40,357 bases of DNA from an uncultured Catenibacterium sp. (GCF_900540665.1 NZ_UQGV01000007.1:1-40357); one strand, 5' to 3'. Counted from the first letter of the stretch, positions 8,736-16,824 are shown. Translations and numbers: made by a program. The notes: a model not told the origin generated them from the letters alone.

Positions 8736-9653
8736 ATGGAAGGTTTATTAAGTATTATAATACCATCTTATAATGAAGGACTATTAATTGATAATACCGC
8801 AAATGTTGTAGTAGATATCATGACAGAACATAAGATTCCTTATGAAATCTTATTTGTGGATGATGGTTCTAAAGATGATACATGGAATAGAATTCAGGAA
8901 GCATCAAAAAAACATGAACATGTAAGAGGTGTTCATTTCTCTAGAAACTTCGGTAAAGAATCAGCGATTACTGCAGGTCTAACATATGCAAAAGGGGATT
9001 GTTGTGTTGTTATGGACTGTGACTTACAACATCCACCAATTAAGATTGTAGAAATGTATAAATTGTGGCAGGAAGGATATGAAGTTGTAGAAGCTGTCAA
9101 AGAGGATAGAGGAGAAGAATCAGGTATACATAGATTTATGGCTAATACTTTCTATAAGATTATCTCTAAGTTGACTAATATCGATATGATGAATGCATCA
9201 GACTTTAAGCTTCTTGATAGAAAAGTAATGTTAGTACTACTTAATATGAAGGAAAAGAATTCTTTCTTTAGAGCTTTATCTTCATGGGTAGGATTCAAGA
9301 CAACACAGATTCCATTTAGAGTAGCTGAAAGAGAAGCAGGGGAATCTAAGTGGTCTACTAAATCACTCATTAAGTATGCAATACTTAATATTACTTCTTT
9401 CTCTTCTGCACCTATGCAGATTGTCACTATTTGTGGTTTTATCATGTTACTTATCTCTGTAATATTTGGTATTAACTCAATTGTTCAATATGTGAACGGT
9501 ACAGCTTTAGGAGGCTTTACTACAGTTATTCTACTTCAGTTATTCTCTAGTAGTATTATCATGATCTGTCTTGGTATTATCGGTTACTATATTGCCCAGA
9601 TCTATGATGAAATCAAAGGCAGACCTAAGTTTATTGTTTCAGAAGAATGTTAG
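8736..9653 (+). CDS. CsbB/GtrB-like GT2 undecaprenyl-phosphate glycosyltransferase
   Basis: A 305-residue GT-A enzyme of family 2 that loads a sugar from a nucleotide donor onto undecaprenyl phosphate at the inner membrane face. It starts LSIIIPSYNEG, with EILFVDDGSKDDTW, RGVHFSRNFGKESAITAGL and the DCDLQHP metal-binding DxD motif. Two C-terminal membrane helices (about residues 228-295) are typical of the DPM1/GtrB/CsbB group. The ATG at 8736 follows AAGGAGAA, which overlaps the end of the YfhO-like gene, so the pair is surely an operon. A strong terminator follows directly. The sugar (GlcNAc in B. subtilis CsbB) is not predictable here. Confidence 0.92.
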   Translation: MEGLLSIIIPSYNEGLLIDNTANVVVDIMTEHKIPYEILFVDDGSKDDTWNRIQEASKKHEHVRGVHFSRNFGKESAITAGLTYAKGDCCVVMDCDLQHPPIKIVEMYKLWQEGYEVVEAVKEDRGEESGIHRFMANTFYKIISKLTNIDMMNASDFKLLDRKVMLVLLNMKEKNSFFRALSSWVGFKTTQIPFRVAEREAGESKWSTKSLIKYAILNITSFSSAPMQIVTICGFIMLLISVIFGINSIVQYVNGTALGGFTTVILLQLFSSSIIMICLGIIGYYIAQIYDEIKGRPKFIVSEEC

Positions 9654-9656
9654 AAC

Positions 9657-9682
9657 GGATGTGATAAATCACATCCTTTTTT
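9657..9682 (+). terminator. Rho-independent terminator of the YfhO-like/GT2 operon
   Basis: GGATGTGA-TAAA-TCACATCC forms a perfect 8-bp stem followed by TTTTTT, starting three bases after the GT2 stop codon. Confidence 0.9.
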
Positions 9683-9688
9683 ATGCGT

Positions 9689-9719
9689 AAAAAAAGGTCC
9701 TCCCAAATAGGAGGAACCT
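9689..9719 (-). terminator. Rho-independent terminator of the GH25/L,D-transpeptidase gene
   Basis: On the minus strand AGGT-T-CCTCC, a short loop and GGAGG-ACCT are followed by at least six T. It lies just after the stop codon at 9725 and, with the preceding terminator, insulates two convergent transcription units. Confidence 0.85.
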
Positions 9720-9724
9720 GAGTG

Positions 9725-12145
9725 TTAATAAATAATAACTTTAGTCTTCTTTGGAACGTTGTCATAGATCCATTTTGCGTTTTCTAGATCTAATCTTACA
9801 CAGCCATGAGATACAGCTGCATCCATTGAGTTATCAATAATTTTCTTTGGAGATGGCTTTCTATCATAGATGACTGAATGGAATAAATAGTTACCAGTAA
9901 TCTGTGTATAATACCAGCATCTACCTATTGAACCTGTATCGAAGTATTTACCTTTAGAGCCTACATAGAAAGTACCACTTACTGTTGGTGTTGATGGTTT
10001 ACCAACACAACATTTATAATACTTTGCATCTGCCCAATTATACTTACTTCCTTTAAATACACCTACACGATGTGCTGCTCTATCTACAATCGCAATATAG
10101 TTTGTAGGGCTATCTTGGTTATTCGCAACACCATGCATCTTAGCTAAAGTTAAAGTACCGCCAACAAGTCTACCATTTCTTACTTCATAATATTCGCCCT
10201 GACCATCAATCTGTGCATAACCAGAATAGCTCCAGTCTAAACGTCCATTCTTAACATAGAAATAGTATTCACCATTGCAAGCAAGACCTGTATAACCCCA
10301 GTCTAAACGACCATTACGAACAAAGAACCATTCATTACCTTTCTGAACAAGTCCTGTATATTCCCAATTTAACTTACCATTTTCAACATAGAACCATTCA
10401 TTGCCTTTTTGAACAAGACCTGTATAGCCCCAATTAACACGTCCACGTACAATATAGTACCAATCATTATCTGACTGACCTAGACCTGTATAATTCCAAT
10501 TTAGACGTCCTTTTTCAACATAGAACCACTGTTTATTGTATTCCACAATTCCTGAGTGATTCCAGTTTAACTTACCTTTTTCAATATAGAACCATTCATT
10601 ACCACGCTGAACAAGACCAGTATAGTTCCAGTTCACACGTCCCTTTACAATATAGTACCAATCATTATCTGACTGACCTAAACCAGTATAGTTCCAATCT
10701 AGACGTCCTTTATTAACATAGAACCACTGATTATTGTGTTCCACAATACCTGAATGATTCCAATTTAACACACCATTCTCAATATAAAACCATTGATTAT
10801 TATGCTGTGCAAGACCTGTATAATTCCAGTTCACTTTACCTTTCTCAATATAATACCATTCGTTACCATACTGAGCGAGTCCTGAGTAATCCCAGTTTAC
10901 ACGTCCATCTTTAATATAGTAATAAGTATCACCAGATGGACCTAATCCATTATAACTCCAATCTAAATGTCCTTTATCAACATAGAACCATTCATTATTG
11001 TATTTCGTGATACCTGAATAATTTCTATTCACACGTCCATGATCAACATAGTACCATTCATTATTATATTGAGCAAGTCCAGTATAATCTATTCTTACTT
11101 CACCTTTGTCTAATAAATACCATTCATCATTATACTGTACAAGACCTGACTGAGTCTTATTTACCATACCTTTTGTAACAAGATATGTATCTCCCTTATA
11201 AGTAGCAAGTCCACTATAAGATGTATCAATACGATTATTCTTAAAGTAGTATAATTCTCCTTGAATTTCATTTAATCCATCAGAGTACTTAGTAGTAGTT
11301 CCACCATTATTTGTATTACCACCACCATATGAATTTTCAAATGGACTATAAGAATAGTTTAAATCTACATTAGTTGAGATACCAGATATTTTTCCAGTAC
11401 AAGAACATTGCCACATATCATATTTACCCTGATAATTACAAACTTTATTATACTGTGCAACCCACTTAGTCCAATTATTAAAACGACTATCAGTTAAATA
11501 ATTAGTAAACCAATCCTTATTCGCATAAATACCAACAGTATATCCTTTTGCAGATAACTTATCACAGAATGTCTGTGCAATATCCGCAATAGTTTTCTTG
11601 CTGATCTTATCACGCAACTTATCTTCTTCTAAATCATAATAAACAGGATACTTAAACTTCTTACCCTGTAATAAACGAATCGCATGATCTGCTTCACTAG
11701 ACGCTTTCTCTACAGTATCTGCATAAGAATAGAGGTAAACCCCATAAGGGATATTGTTGTCTACACATCCCTTTACGTTTTCTTCCCACTTCTTATCATC
11801 CTGACTCTTATCATTTGTACCATAACCACATCTGATAATCGCATACTCCACTTCTGACTGTTTTACTTTCTTCCAGTCAATAGTGCCATTATGATAGCTT
11901 ACATCAATTCCCTTAGAAATAGCTCTTGAATCTTCAGGCCACCCAGAATTTACTGAAGCACGTGCAGCATAATTTGCACGACCTCTATCCCTCATCTGAC
12001 CATCCGCATATCTAAAGCTGTTTGCTAGGTCATTCTGTTCATAGTAGCTCATTTCATCTTCTGCATAAGATGGTAAATAAGCTGTATTGAACACCATAAA
12101 ACAAGATAAAACTACAACACAAAACTTCATAAATATTTTTTTCAT
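9725..12145 (-). CDS. Secreted GH25 muramidase - aromatic repeat - L,D-transpeptidase (YkuD) fusion
   Basis: An 806-residue exported protein with a signal peptide (cleavage near SYA28/E29). Residues 77-270 form a GH25 lysozyme domain: SKGIDVSYHNG with Asp81, YYDLEED with Asp171 and Glu173 as likely catalytic acids, and a MWQ..NVDLNY end. Residues 293-663 carry 17 tandem 22-residue Trp/Tyr-rich repeats of the cell-wall-binding kind. Residues about 670-806 form a YkuD L,D-transpeptidase domain with SHGCVRL (His780, Cys782). GH25 cuts the glycan strand and YkuD cross-links stem peptides, so one protein holds a peptidoglycan-cutting and a cross-linking activity. The start is the ATG at 12145, preceded by AAGGAGAAC; a more upstream in-frame ATG lies above that site. 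The gene is monocistronic, with its own terminator and two candidate promoters. Confidence 0.93.
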   Translation of the reverse strand: MKKIFMKFCVVVLSCFMVFNTAYLPSYAEDEMSYYEQNDLANSFRYADGQMRDRGRANYAARASVNSGWPEDSRAISKGIDVSYHNGTIDWKKVKQSEVEYAIIRCGYGTNDKSQDDKKWEENVKGCVDNNIPYGVYLYSYADTVEKASSEADHAIRLLQGKKFKYPVYYDLEEDKLRDKISKKTIADIAQTFCDKLSAKGYTVGIYANKDWFTNYLTDSRFNNWTKWVAQYNKVCNYQGKYDMWQCSCTGKISGISTNVDLNYSYSPFENSYGGGNTNNGGTTTKYSDGLNEIQGELYYFKNNRIDTSYSGLATYKGDTYLVTKGMVNKTQSGLVQYNDEWYLLDKGEVRIDYTGLAQYNNEWYYVDHGRVNRNYSGITKYNNEWFYVDKGHLDWSYNGLGPSGDTYYYIKDGRVNWDYSGLAQYGNEWYYIEKGKVNWNYTGLAQHNNQWFYIENGVLNWNHSGIVEHNNQWFYVNKGRLDWNYTGLGQSDNDWYYIVKGRVNWNYTGLVQRGNEWFYIEKGKLNWNHSGIVEYNKQWFYVEKGRLNWNYTGLGQSDNDWYYIVRGRVNWGYTGLVQKGNEWFYVENGKLNWEYTGLVQKGNEWFFVRNGRLDWGYTGLACNGEYYFYVKNGRLDWSYSGYAQIDGQGEYYEVRNGRLVGGTLTLAKMHGVANNQDSPTNYIAIVDRAAHRVGVFKGSKYNWADAKYYKCCVGKPSTPTVSGTFYVGSKGKYFDTGSIGRCWYYTQITGNYLFHSVIYDRKPSPKKIIDNSMDAAVSHGCVRLDLENAKWIYDNVPKKTKVIIY
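10157..11269 (-). repeat. 17 tandem 66-bp repeats coding the wall-binding region, with a 198-bp higher-order repeat
   Basis: The units follow the pattern (V/A)Q-x-NNEW-(F/Y)Y(V/I)-x-x-G-(K/R)(L/V)-(N/D)W-x-(Y/H)(T/S)G(L/I). Units 8-9-10 and 11-12-13 are near copies of one three-unit block (WNHSGI ending, then VE(H/Y)N(N/K)QWFYV, then GQSDNDWYYIV). This shows expansion by 198-bp duplication. Confidence 0.9.
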
Positions 12146-12164
12146 AAGCGTGTTCTCCTTCATG

Positions 12165-12193
12165 TATATAAAACTCTAACACGTTCTAATCAA
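12165..12193 (-). promoter_or_regulatory. Proximal promoter of the GH25/L,D-transpeptidase gene
   Basis: On the minus strand TTGATT (12188-12193), a 17-base spacer and TATATA (12165-12170) lie about 20 bases before the start codon, just upstream of the AAGGAGAAC ribosome site. Confidence 0.5.
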
Positions 12194-12248
12194 TGCCAAA
12201 CATTCACAAAAAAAGACATTTTATTAGAAATCTATAACATATGTTCCC

Positions 12249-12257
12249 ATTATAACA
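12249..12257 (-). promoter_or_regulatory. Distal extended -10 promoter of the GH25/L,D-transpeptidase gene
   Basis: The minus strand reads TGTTATAAT, a perfect -10 with extended TGn, about 105 bases upstream of the start codon. It would give a roughly 100-base leader. Confidence 0.45.
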
Positions 12258-12313
12258 TCAACACTTAGAATCAGTAACCCCTTACGTCAACTTTTTTCGC
12301 TTATTTTATATAT

Positions 12314-12502
12314 TTACTTATATTTTAACAATGGCTTATTTTGTATTTTCACTATATTTATATTTATATATTCTTTTAAGCGAAAATTTTTACTCATTTT
12401 TTTCGCATGTTCTTTATATACTTTATAACCTGTTTCTTTCAAACTGATTCTTATTAGATTCAATATTGTTTCTTCATCTTCTACTACTAATATCTTATTC
12501 AT
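12314..12502 (-). pseudogene. Truncated response regulator (receiver-domain N-terminus only)
   Basis: The 62-residue frame begins MNKILVVEDEETILNLIRIS and continues LKETGYKVY, a textbook OmpR/PhoB-type receiver start with the acidic pair used for metal binding. Homology stops there: the phospho-acceptor Asp, the conserved Thr and Lys, and the DNA-binding domain are missing. The rest (KKMSKNFRLKEYINI...) is low-complexity Lys/Ile/Asn sequence unlike a receiver. I chose the ATG at 12502; a GTG at 12511 is possible. No histidine kinase is adjacent. It looks like a deletion remnant of a two-component gene rather than a functional product. Confidence 0.75.
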
Positions 12503-12523
12503 ATATATCACTCGACCTCATCA

Positions 12524-12554
12524 TAAAAAAAGAAGAGTGATAAACACTCCTCTT
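12524..12554 (-). terminator. Terminator of the acyltransferase gene
   Basis: On the minus strand AAGAGGAGTG-TTTAT-CACTCTTCTT pairs over 10 bp (one G-T) and runs into a T-tract. It overlaps the stop codon at 12553. Confidence 0.88.
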
Positions 12555-13563
12555 AACTGTTTATGATTCTTTTATTTATGAATGTGAATATCTTATGAAG
12601 CACATAGGAAGATATAAATGTAAGTATGAATAAGGTAACCATGAATTCAAAGCTATCTACTATATTAATATGGTTATTTCTTAATATTTCAAAGAATAAA
12701 CCATGAACCAAATAAATTTCTAAAGAATGATCTCCTACCCATTCCATAAGTGGACTTTGGAGCTTTATTCTCATTCCCATTATCACAATAATTGCAAGAT
12801 ACATTAAACATTTGAATTCTATCCAGCCATACTTAAATGGCGCAAATACATTCAATACATAATAGAAGACAAATAGACAACCAATAATAATCGGAATTGA
12901 TTTCTGAAGATTAGAATCAATTCTAGATTTAAACATGGCCCATACAATACCAAAATAAAAAGCAAAGGCTGCACTAAACCAATGATCTTCATACTTGAAC
13001 TTCATACATAAGAATATATAGAGATATGTTGCGATAAAAGTAAAGATGATCATAAATCTACGTTTCTTAATCAGTTCACAAAGAAGCATAGAAATAAAGA
13101 AAGTGATATAGAAATAAATAATCGCATTGATATACCAGCCATTACTTATAACTGATGCCCCTCGTTTAAAATCATAAATAAGAGTACCTAAGGTATAACC
13201 ATATCTGTATTGTTTCAATATAAAATAGGCAATAGCCATTGCAACAGATGGAATAAGTATTGTGAGTATTCTTCTTTTAGGGAATGACTTTACATAATTT
13301 TTTCCTTTATGCATATATTGGTACATTAAGCCATATCCAGAAATGAATAGGAATCCACCTACCGCAATATATCCAGAATTAATAAAGATAGTATAGATAT
13401 CACCTACACCTGCGAATATCGCAAGATGGTGGAATAATACTATAAGTGTAAATATCCCTTTTAAGTTTTTTGTTTGCTGTACTGAGAGATACTCTGAATT
13501 ATAGCTGAGTAAATCGATATTATAGAATACAGCTATACAAGCAAGTATTAAAACAATGTTCAT
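12553..13563 (-). CDS. Acyltransferase-3 family membrane protein (surface glycan O-acylation)
   Basis: A 336-residue protein with about ten hydrophobic segments. The order resembles acyltransferase-3 (OafA/WecH) proteins: NLKGIFTLIVLFHHLAIF with its HH pair near residues 33-48, GGFLFISGYGLMYQY, KRRILTILIPSV, ISNGWYINAIIYFY and a closing GDHSLEIYLVHGLFFEIL. Relatives move acyl groups, often acetyl, to sugars on surface polymers. The start follows GGAGG. It has its own promoter and terminator, so it is a single-gene unit between the pilus operon and the muramidase gene. Substrate unknown. Confidence 0.85.
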   Translation of the reverse strand: MNIVLILACIAVFYNIDLLSYNSEYLSVQQTKNLKGIFTLIVLFHHLAIFAGVGDIYTIFINSGYIAVGGFLFISGYGLMYQYMHKGKNYVKSFPKRRILTILIPSVAMAIAYFILKQYRYGYTLGTLIYDFKRGASVISNGWYINAIIYFYITFFISMLLCELIKKRRFMIIFTFIATYLYIFLCMKFKYEDHWFSAAFAFYFGIVWAMFKSRIDSNLQKSIPIIIGCLFVFYYVLNVFAPFKYGWIEFKCLMYLAIIVIMGMRIKLQSPLMEWVGDHSLEIYLVHGLFFEILRNNHINIVDSFEFMVTLFILTFISSYVLHKIFTFINKRIINS

Positions 13564-13584
13564 AAATAAACCTCCATATTTACC

Positions 13585-13613
13585 ATTCTAACATTTGTGT
13601 TATGAATCATCAA
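13585..13613 (-). promoter_or_regulatory. Promoter of the acyltransferase gene
   Basis: On the minus strand TTGATG (13608-13613), a 17-base spacer and TAGAAT (13585-13590) preceded by TGT. Both -35 and extended -10 are good, about 22 bases before the start codon. Confidence 0.68.
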
Positions 13614-13633
13614 ATTTTACTCAACTTCTCCAT

Positions 13634-13660
13634 TAAAAAAACTGATTCATAGAGAATCAG
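13634..13660 (-). terminator. Terminator of the pilus operon
   Basis: On the minus strand CTGATTC-TCTAT-GAATCAG is followed by seven T. The hairpin contains the last codons and stop of the minor pilin gene. Confidence 0.9.
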
Positions 13661-14315
13661 CCTTATTCTTATACAGCAATACCATGATACATAAACTCTC
13701 TATTACAGCTATAACCCATACAGATATATTTGTATCATCACCTGTTTTTATATGTAATTTATTGAGTTTAGAAGGTTTAGGCTGTTCTGGTTTTATCCAT
13801 TCAGCTTTAGGTTCAACCTTTACACTATATTCTACACTTCCATCTACAAGAGAAGGAATACTTACTAGAAAAGGGGCAGACTCAAACTGACTTTTATCAC
13901 TTTCCACATATCCCTTTTGGACAATTAAGTAAATACCTTGATCTAGGTTTCTAAAACTCATACGTCCTAATGCGTTTGTTTCTTGTGTTAAACAAGGTAT
14001 GCCTTTCTTTTGTGCATATTCATATAATTGTTTGGCTTGTTTTTCTCTAGCCTGAGCACTGGTATCTACTAAGGATGTATGTGAATCTTTAAAGTTATCC
14101 TCCCATATCAATGTATCATGACTCATATATTGAACCTGATAGATTGAAAACTTAGCACCTGAAAGATTCACTTCCTTATTCAATTCATTTCTACCCTTAT
14201 ATACAATCTGTATACTTCCTTTTCTAGAACCACTATCTGCATGAATAGTAGAAACATTCATGAACGTACTCATAAGAAAAACAATCATAATCATAATAAT
14301 ATTTCTTACCTTCAT
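13647..14315 (-). CDS. Minor pilin-like surface protein (SpaA/Cna-B type) with a non-canonical sorting signal
   Basis: A 222-residue secreted protein. A signal peptide (residues 1-26, ending IHADS) precedes a prealbumin/Cna-B-like domain: GSIQIVYKG, then NLSGAKFSIYQV and later NALGRMSFRNLDQGIYLIV. A proline-rich stretch (KPEQPKPSKLNK) leads to HIKTGDDTN, a hydrophobic helix and the tail YKNKADSL, which is the layout of a sortase sorting signal. The motif is HIKTG where LPxTG is expected, and the usual E-box Glu is not obvious (IYLIVQ). It lies one base after the sortase stop and ends the operon, a common place for a basal pilin. Strong AAAAGGAGG site. Confidence 0.82.
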   Translation of the reverse strand: MKVRNIIMIMIVFLMSTFMNVSTIHADSGSRKGSIQIVYKGRNELNKEVNLSGAKFSIYQVQYMSHDTLIWEDNFKDSHTSLVDTSAQAREKQAKQLYEYAQKKGIPCLTQETNALGRMSFRNLDQGIYLIVQKGYVESDKSQFESAPFLVSIPSLVDGSVEYSVKVEPKAEWIKPEQPKPSKLNKLHIKTGDDTNISVWVIAVIESLCIMVLLYKNKADSL

Positions 14316-14316
14316 G

Positions 14317-15174
14317 TTAGTTCCTCCTTTTCTTATCCCTTATACAGTAAATAATTGCGGCAATTAAACCAATCAGAATTACAATTACTGTCATAATTAG
14401 TATCTTAGAAGTAAATAATAATTCTGGCTTAATATCTATATCAGGCACTTTCTTTGTAGCTTCTTGATATGGTATACGATGTCCTCTCACTAATAATCTA
14501 TGTGTATTAATCGCATAAGGTGTACATGTCACTAATGTAGCATAATCTTTACCAGGTTCTATAGATAATCCCTTTGTCTCTTCTGGTAATACTGTTTGTA
14601 TTTGATCTATTTTATAAGCCAATGTTTCATCTAAGACCTTAATATAGAATATATCTCCTTCTTCTAGCTTATCCATATTTGTGAATAATGTTTTTGTAGG
14701 TAACCCTCTATGACCCGTTAATACAGTATGTGTACTCTCTCCTCCAACAGGCAAAGAAGTACCCCAGAAATGTCCAACACCTGCCTGTAAGACTGTTTCA
14801 CTTGTACCATGATAAATAGGTAGTTCTATATGAATCTTAGGAATACGTATATATCCCATCATTCCAGAACCGTCTACATTTAATAAACTCTCATAACGTG
14901 CATCTAACTTCGTATCTTCCTGTGAAAATGGATCTATAAGATCTATGTTTCCTAACATTTCTCTATTATATGCACGTGCTTCTTCTAACATCCTTGTCTT
15001 ATCTGCCTTACTGAGTTCCACACTCTCTTTATCATAATAAGAGATAGCCTTAGAACCATTCTTCTCATTCAAATAACTACTAAAACTAGGATATAACAAC
15101 ACGGAGAATGCAATCAAAAGTACAAATAAACGAATAATATCATTTTTTGTGATTTTAATCTTCATACACTTCAT
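14317..15174 (-). CDS. srtC: Class C (pilus-assembling) sortase
   Basis: A 285-residue membrane transpeptidase that polymerises pilin subunits at their sorting motifs. It has an N-terminal membrane helix (about 13-30), a DPF lid motif (81-83) typical of class C, a catalytic triad of His155 in TGHRG, Cys217 in TLVTCTP and Arg226 in THRLLVRG, and a second membrane helix (about 254-275) before a Lys/Arg tail. The ATG at 15174 has GGGAG six bases upstream. It sits between major and minor pilin genes, as in SpaA-type loci. A long stem-loop separates it from the major pilin gene and may lower its expression relative to the pilin. Confidence 0.95.
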   Translation of the reverse strand: MKCMKIKITKNDIIRLFVLLIAFSVLLYPSFSSYLNEKNGSKAISYYDKESVELSKADKTRMLEEARAYNREMLGNIDLIDPFSQEDTKLDARYESLLNVDGSGMMGYIRIPKIHIELPIYHGTSETVLQAGVGHFWGTSLPVGGESTHTVLTGHRGLPTKTLFTNMDKLEEGDIFYIKVLDETLAYKIDQIQTVLPEETKGLSIEPGKDYATLVTCTPYAINTHRLLVRGHRIPYQEATKKVPDIDIKPELLFTSKILIMTVIVILIGLIAAIIYCIRDKKRRN

Positions 15175-15202
15175 TTCATTCTCCCTATAATTATAAATAA
15201 TT

Positions 15203-15243
15203 GGAATTGCGGTTATCTTTTAAGAAAGATAACCGCTTATTCC
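15203..15243 (-). promoter_or_regulatory. Intercistronic stem-loop between major pilin and sortase genes
   Basis: GCGGTTATCTTT and AAAGATAACCGC (plus-strand bases 15209-15220 and 15225-15236) form a perfect 12-bp stem with a 4-base loop, extended by an outer GGAAT/ATTCC pair. No T-run follows on the minus strand, so it is more likely an attenuator, processing site or 3' stabiliser of the pilin message than a complete terminator. Confidence 0.75.
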
Positions 15244-15258
15244 ATTAAAAACTATTTC

Positions 15259-16824
15259 TTAGTTTTCTCTTTTTTTATCACGGATGAAGCTTACTGCAAC
15301 ACCGAATACAAGAATTGCGGCAACAACAGCAAATGCGATAGTACCCATACCACCTGTAGATGGAAGGATAGAACCAGTACTGTTTTCTACATCGATGATT
15401 TTGTCATTTTCTACTGTATCATCTTTTGAGATAGTCCATTTATTTACATCGTTACTATCTGTGCTCTTTTCAATTTTAATTTCGATTGGAGCAGACAACT
15501 TGTTGTAACCTGCTGGAGCTTCTGTTTCTACTAAGTAGTAAGTTCCTGCAGCAAGACCGTTAACACGAAGGTTGTAGCCATCTGCAGCAGTAATGCTTTC
15601 TACTGATTCAAATTCAGTGCTTGTAGAAGTTGGATCAACTACATATTTACCTGCTTCACCAGCAACTGCTGAAACCTTAATAGCGTTATCGTTAGCTACA
15701 TTAGCATCTTCTTTGTTTAAATATAACTTGAATTTAGCACCAGCTAATTTCTTGTTATCTCCTTTAGCAAACTTGTTGATATCAAGAGGGTATGTAGGTG
15801 TTTTTGCTTCACTTGGTGTAGTAGTTGTTGTATCGCTTGGATTGTTACCATATTCTAACTGAGCCTTGTTCTTTTCTGTTACAACGGCATCTTTGTTTAC
15901 TTTAGCATAGTAAGTTACTGTGAAGTCTTTACCTTTGTTTGTCTGGTTAGCTCTTACCCATGCAGATAAGTCAAGAGCCATTTTTCTCTTGTTTGCTGTA
16001 TCAAGTGTTGCTGTAGTAGGTGTTGTTCCTACAGCTGTAACTCCTGCTTCTTTAAATGCAACTGTTACGTTTAATTCAGTTGCATTGCCAAGAGCATCAC
16101 CATTAGCGTTCTTCACAAAATCAAGACCTGTTGATAATTCATCGTGGATTTTGTAAACATACTGTGCATATCCAGTTGTATCTGGCACTGAACCTGTAAC
16201 TGTATATTTAACTATCTGACCAATACTTACAGTTTCTTTATCAGCTTTTTTTGTAATACTTGGAGCTTCTGTTTTTAAACTTACTGTAGTTTCTCCATCT
16301 ACTGTAACTAATGAAGATTGAATTTCTTTACTACCAGTGACATATACAAGATAGTAACCAGCTGCTAAGTTACTAAATGTATAAGATATTTTATTTGCTT
16401 CTGTGATTTTTCCAGAAGTTTCTGTTGCTGTTAAATTACCTGTTAAAGCTTTAGCTGTAAAATCATTTGCAAACTTCTGTACTGCACCTTCTGTATCTTT
16501 AAGAGCCAATACAGCTTTTGCATAATCTTCGTCAGTTGTTCCAGTGAGTGAAATTCCTAATGATGCTTTAAGTGCATCTTTATAACCTGTTGCTTTGTTC
16601 ACTGTATAAGCATAGTTTGTTGTTTCTCCAGACTTTGATGTAGTAAGATCAAATAATTTGTACAGATTAATTGTCTGACCTTTCAGATCCTGTGTTGGTG
16701 TTGTTGATTTCACATTTACAGTAAGACTGTTGTTGTTAGTATTTACTGCAAATGCTGTTACGGACATAGTCATTGTCATAACCGCAGTTAATAACAATGC
16801 GATAATGCGTTTAATACTTTTCAT
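15259..16824 (-). CDS. Major (backbone) pilin, SpaA/fimbrial isopeptide type
   Basis: A 521-residue wall-anchored protein, predicted to be the shaft subunit. A signal peptide (ending AFA about residue 26) is followed by an N-terminal domain to about residue 190. Next is a fimbrial isopeptide D2-type domain (about 192-345, KADKETVSIGQIVKYTVTG). The junction YPLDINKFAKGD leads to a Cna-B/SpaA domain with LAGAKFKLY and the E-box YYLVETEAPAGY. LPSTG (487-491), a hydrophobic helix and the tail RDKKREN form the sorting signal. The domain style predicts internal Lys-Asn isopeptide bonds. RBS AAGGAGAAAAAG. The sortase lies downstream and the giant adhesin upstream in the same operon. Confidence 0.94.
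   Translation of the reverse strand: MKSIKRIIALLLTAVMTMTMSVTAFAVNTNNNSLTVNVKSTTPTQDLKGQTINLYKLFDLTTSKSGETTNYAYTVNKATGYKDALKASLGISLTGTTDEDYAKAVLALKDTEGAVQKFANDFTAKALTGNLTATETSGKITEANKISYTFSNLAAGYYLVYVTGSKEIQSSLVTVDGETTVSLKTEAPSITKKADKETVSIGQIVKYTVTGSVPDTTGYAQYVYKIHDELSTGLDFVKNANGDALGNATELNVTVAFKEAGVTAVGTTPTTATLDTANKRKMALDLSAWVRANQTNKGKDFTVTYYAKVNKDAVVTEKNKAQLEYGNNPSDTTTTTPSEAKTPTYPLDINKFAKGDNKKLAGAKFKLYLNKEDANVANDNAIKVSAVAGEAGKYVVDPTSTSTEFESVESITAADGYNLRVNGLAAGTYYLVETEAPAGYNKLSAPIEIKIEKSTDSNDVNKWTISKDDTVENDKIIDVENSTGSILPSTGGMGTIAFAVVAAILVFGVAVSFIRDKKREN

Noticed and set aside
10157..11269. CRISPR array suggested by regular repeats
   Set aside because: The repeats are 66 bp, in frame, without spacers, and code a conserved 22-residue protein repeat.
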